A DNA stretch of 64,000 nt from Paenibacillus tritici (GTDB taxonomy: Bacteria > Bacillota > Bacilli > Paenibacillales > Paenibacillaceae), in contig NZ_JABMKX010000008.1 of the NCBI RefSeq assembly GCF_013204885.1, positions 124,001 through 188,000 of the forward strand, given 5' to 3'. The translations under genes were made by a program, and so were the position numbers. Below the pieces are notes generated by a model. The model searched no databases, was not told where the DNA came from, and worked only from the letters and a program-made list of their open reading frames with translations. This document shows, piece by piece, positions 61,652 through 64,000 of this stretch; position 1 is the stretch's first letter; every line of letters begins with the position of its first letter.

Positions 61652-64000
61652 TCAGGGCAGAGCAATATGGAGGGTCTCACTGAGCTTGTTATTCTCCTTG
61701 TTCATCTCCGCATAACGCCAAATATCATTCACAAAAAAGCTGACTGTAAAGTCCCCGATGGTCGGCACTGTCCAGCGGGGCGTGCCTTGGGCGCTGCTGT
61801 TGGCCGTTAAAGTGATCTCTTCGCCCGGCTGAATCACACTGGTATTCGTATCCGTCCAGGATACTACCCCGCCGTTCACCGAGAAGGCTCCGCCGGTGAT
61901 CTGGCCCAGACCGGTCGAAGCATTCAGCGGCGTAGGACGGACGCCGATGTTCTTCACTTTGGCCCAGAAGATCAGGGAATCCCCAAGCTGCGGTGTGCTG
62001 TGCGTGGACGGGCTGCCATTGCTGTTCACGATATTCCAGCCGATACCGGTCACCGTCAGATCCGGCCCCGGCGCCGGCAGCACGGATTCATAGCTCTCGA
62101 ACTCCAGCCCGCTGACCATGACTTTCCCGCCATTGCCTGCAATTTCAATCCGGTGCAGCCCGTACGCAAGACCCGTCAGCTCATAGACAATTTTGTGGTC
62201 GCCCTCCAGACCGGCCTGCGGAATCACTACGGTCTCCTTGTATTCACCGTCCACATAAACATCCGCACTGCCCATATCGCTCTTGATATCCGAACGCCAG
62301 CGGACGCCGATGCCGTTGAAGCTGAACCCGGCCGAAGCATCCGGCCCATACGTCACATGGGACACGCCGTTCGGTGCGGTCTCGAACCCGGTATAGTCTA
62401 TATAAGCGTGATCATGGGCGACCGGATACCAGTGGGAGAGCGGAACATACAGACCCTCCTCCAGCTTGAAGTAATCAAGATTGGCACCTTTCCCGGCTGA
62501 AGTGAAGCTGATCGTGTTATAGCCCGGCTGGAGTGTAATCCCATACTGCCTTGCAGTTATATTGGCTGTCCAGCTTCCCGTGGAGGGCAGGGTAACCGTG
62601 GACTGCTTCACTCCGTTCACGAGGATATTTTTCTTAGAATCCTCATTGGAAGCGTATACAATAGTTAAGGTATAGCTTCCGCCGTTCGCAGAATCGAAGC
62701 CTTGGATCGCCAGGCCCCCGCTATGCGTCTGCTCGACGACCTTGCCGCCCGAGGCGCTGCTGTTGTTGCCGGTCCTTAGCGGAAGTGCAAAAGCGGTAGC
62801 TTCAGCCTCGAATTTGGACGGATCTCCCGCGGCATGAGGCGTAACCGGCATGACCGCTGTAGTTGCAGACACGGCTGCGCTGAGGGGCGATTCATTGCCG
62901 GAGTCATCCACAGCCTGAACCGTGTAGCTGTAAGTGGTCTGCGGAGCCACCGTGTAGTCACTCCAGAAGGTCAGGCGTCCGGGAATATTCATTACCGGAA
63001 CGGTTCCGCCGTCACGGTACACATTGTAGCTTACAACCGCATCATTATCCGTTGAGGCATTCCAGGTCAGCCTGATTTGCTCATGGCTTACTGCCGCTGC
63101 CGACAGACTGGCTGGCGCAGAGGGTGCGGTGTTCTCCTGTTCATCCAGAATATACTGGACGGTCTCCCCGGCACCGAGTGACACTGTAAGTGTAATATAC
63201 GGCGATGCTGTAAGCTGAACCCGGGAATAGGCGGCAGCATAGGTATCGCCTGGACCGAACCGTTCACCGGTATACGTTCCGCTGGACGGCATCGCAACCC
63301 GGACCTCCATGGTTACCGGCGATGTCTCAAAGTTGACGAAATTCAGCAGAATTTTATCGGAAGAAGCACCTATAGCCGTAGTCCCCAGCGCCGAGGTATC
63401 GACTGCGCGGACATACGCTTTTTGCCCGGTTAATGAAGATGCATTGAGAACCTCGTAGGGGAGCGGACTTCCATGGGTAGCATAGGCGGCGGCCAGTCTG
63501 CGGAATGTCTTCAGCCGGGTCTCCCCCGATTCGTTGATATTGGCGGGCACTGCTGCCGTGTCCTCATAGCGGTGCGAATTCCAGTTGATCGCGGAATCGA
63601 ACAGGCCAAATTCCGTCCCGTCGTTGAAGAAAGCCGCATGCTGCATAATATGGTCCACATAACCGATATTCCCGCGCAGCTCCCGGTCAAAAGCAGAAGC
63701 AAACCTGTAAGCAAACGTCCCGTATTTCGTATTGTCGGAATGGTTGTCATTGCTGCCGGTCTCACTCATCGCCATTTCCTTGCCGAAGCCTTCGTCTGAA
63801 TCGCCATAGACCCGCAGATTCTCATACAGGCTTCCGCCCGGCAACGGCTGAACCCCGGTGCCTCCGTAGCTGTGGCCGTTGGTCACATCCGACAGTGCTT
63901 CAATCGCGGCCCGCTGGGCGGCATCCCGTTCCCAGCCGTCAGGTGTCCCGTTATACGGCCAGTACGCCCAGCCGGGGGCGACAATCTTCAGATACGGCTG
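61652..64000 (-). CDS. Large multidomain extracellular glycosidase (5' end outside window)
   Basis: The frame stays open to the end of the window, so at least 782 residues are seen and the N-terminus is missing; a GTG at 63886 is not the true start. The visible part begins with the end of a TIM-barrel glycoside hydrolase (KEMAMSETGSNDN, probable catalytic Glu). A beta-sandwich is followed by a fibronectin type III domain (APSAPASLSAAAVSHEQIRL), a CBM6/35-like domain (SKFEAEATAFALPL), another carbohydrate-binding-like domain and a CARDB-like end. It most likely cuts the polymer outside the cell. Confidence 0.85.
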   Translation of the reverse strand, partial: QPYLKIVAPGWAYWPYNGTPDGWERDAAQRAAIEALSDVTNGHSYGGTGVQPLPGGSLYENLRVYGDSDEGFGKEMAMSETGSNDNHSDNTKYGTFAYRFASAFDRELRGNIGYVDHIMQHAAFFNDGTEFGLFDSAINWNSHRYEDTAAVPANINESGETRLKTFRRLAAAYATHGSPLPYEVLNASSLTGQKAYVRAVDTSALGTTAIGASSDKILLNFVNFETSPVTMEVRVAMPSSGTYTGERFGPGDTYAAAYSRVQLTASPYITLTVSLGAGETVQYILDEQENTAPSAPASLSAAAVSHEQIRLTWNASTDNDAVVSYNVYRDGGTVPVMNIPGRLTFWSDYTVAPQTTYSYTVQAVDDSGNESPLSAAVSATTAVMPVTPHAAGDPSKFEAEATAFALPLRTGNNSSASGGKVVEQTHSGGLAIQGFDSANGGSYTLTIVYASNEDSKKNILVNGVKQSTVTLPSTGSWTANITARQYGITLQPGYNTISFTSAGKGANLDYFKLEEGLYVPLSHWYPVAHDHAYIDYTGFETAPNGVSHVTYGPDASAGFSFNGIGVRWRSDIKSDMGSADVYVDGEYKETVVIPQAGLEGDHKIVYELTGLAYGLHRIEIAGNGGKVMVSGLEFESYESVLPAPGPDLTVTGIGWNIVNSNGSPSTHSTPQLGDSLIFWAKVKNIGVRPTPLNASTGLGQITGGAFSVNGGVVSWTDTNTSVIQPGEEITLTANSSAQGTPRWTVPTIGDFTVSFFVNDIWRYAEMNKENNKLSETLHIALP

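Overview
The window looks like chromosomal DNA of a Paenibacillus-type Bacillota. Supporting signs are strong AGGAGG-type ribosome sites, textbook sigma-A promoters, U-tract terminators, and Bacillales-type genes (CtsR-boxed hsp20/dnaJ-like/clpB, a ywqB/ywqA-like pair, HflX). A large carbohydrate-uptake and degradation gene set is also present. No rRNA, tRNA, CRISPR array, prophage or complete insertion sequence was seen. About 55 real genes are annotated; most other open frames are antisense or out-of-frame shadows.

Layout. 0-3.2 kb: a UvrD/PcrA-like helicase and ribosomal protein L25/Ctc. 3.2-8.0 kb: a divergent locus with a small HTH regulator plus a DUF1861 protein on the minus strand, and GT4 glycosyltransferase, (alpha/alpha)6-barrel protein and GDP-mannose pyrophosphorylase on the plus strand. 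This is the best candidate for an undescribed system, possibly mannan/mannogen turnover. 8.4-12.9 kb: an OmpR-type two-component system with a lipoprotein, and a small secreted protein. 13.0-18.6 kb: a LacI-controlled sugar ABC importer with a PHP-domain hydrolase. 18.9-29.4 kb: SMI1-like protein, TetR/MFS pair, MerR/SDR pair, LD-carboxypeptidase, AI-2E-family permease, an SDR and several unknowns. 29.5-31.5 kb: a two-domain glycosyltransferase with a long low-complexity linker.

31.6-36.3 kb: clpB, a dnaJ-like gene and hsp20, with two CtsR-type operators upstream. 36.3-40.1 kb: GNAT, a MocR-family protein that has lost its PLP lysine, and a WYL regulator/PhnB-like pair. 40.2-42.3 kb: adaA-ogt-alkA, an adaptive alkylation-repair operon with overlapping genes. 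42.7-44.7 kb: AraC-type regulator and a phosphotransferase, flanked by two copies of a structured repeat. 45.1-49.7 kb: KdgT permease, an orphan TctC-like binding protein and a membrane-bound AraC sensor. 49.9-54.5 kb: SWIM-protein/SNF2-helicase pair. 54.5-56.5 kb: hflX behind a leader with a 12-codon peptide and a terminator, resembling antibiotic-induced attenuation. 56.6-64 kb: a polysaccharide-degradation cluster ((alpha/alpha)6 lyase-like protein, GH105, GH3 and a large multidomain extracellular glycosidase that runs off the window).

Intergenic DNA carries at least two dispersed repeat families: a 213-bp MITE-like element with terminal inverted repeats (three full and two partial copies) and hairpin-forming arrays of about 25-bp units.
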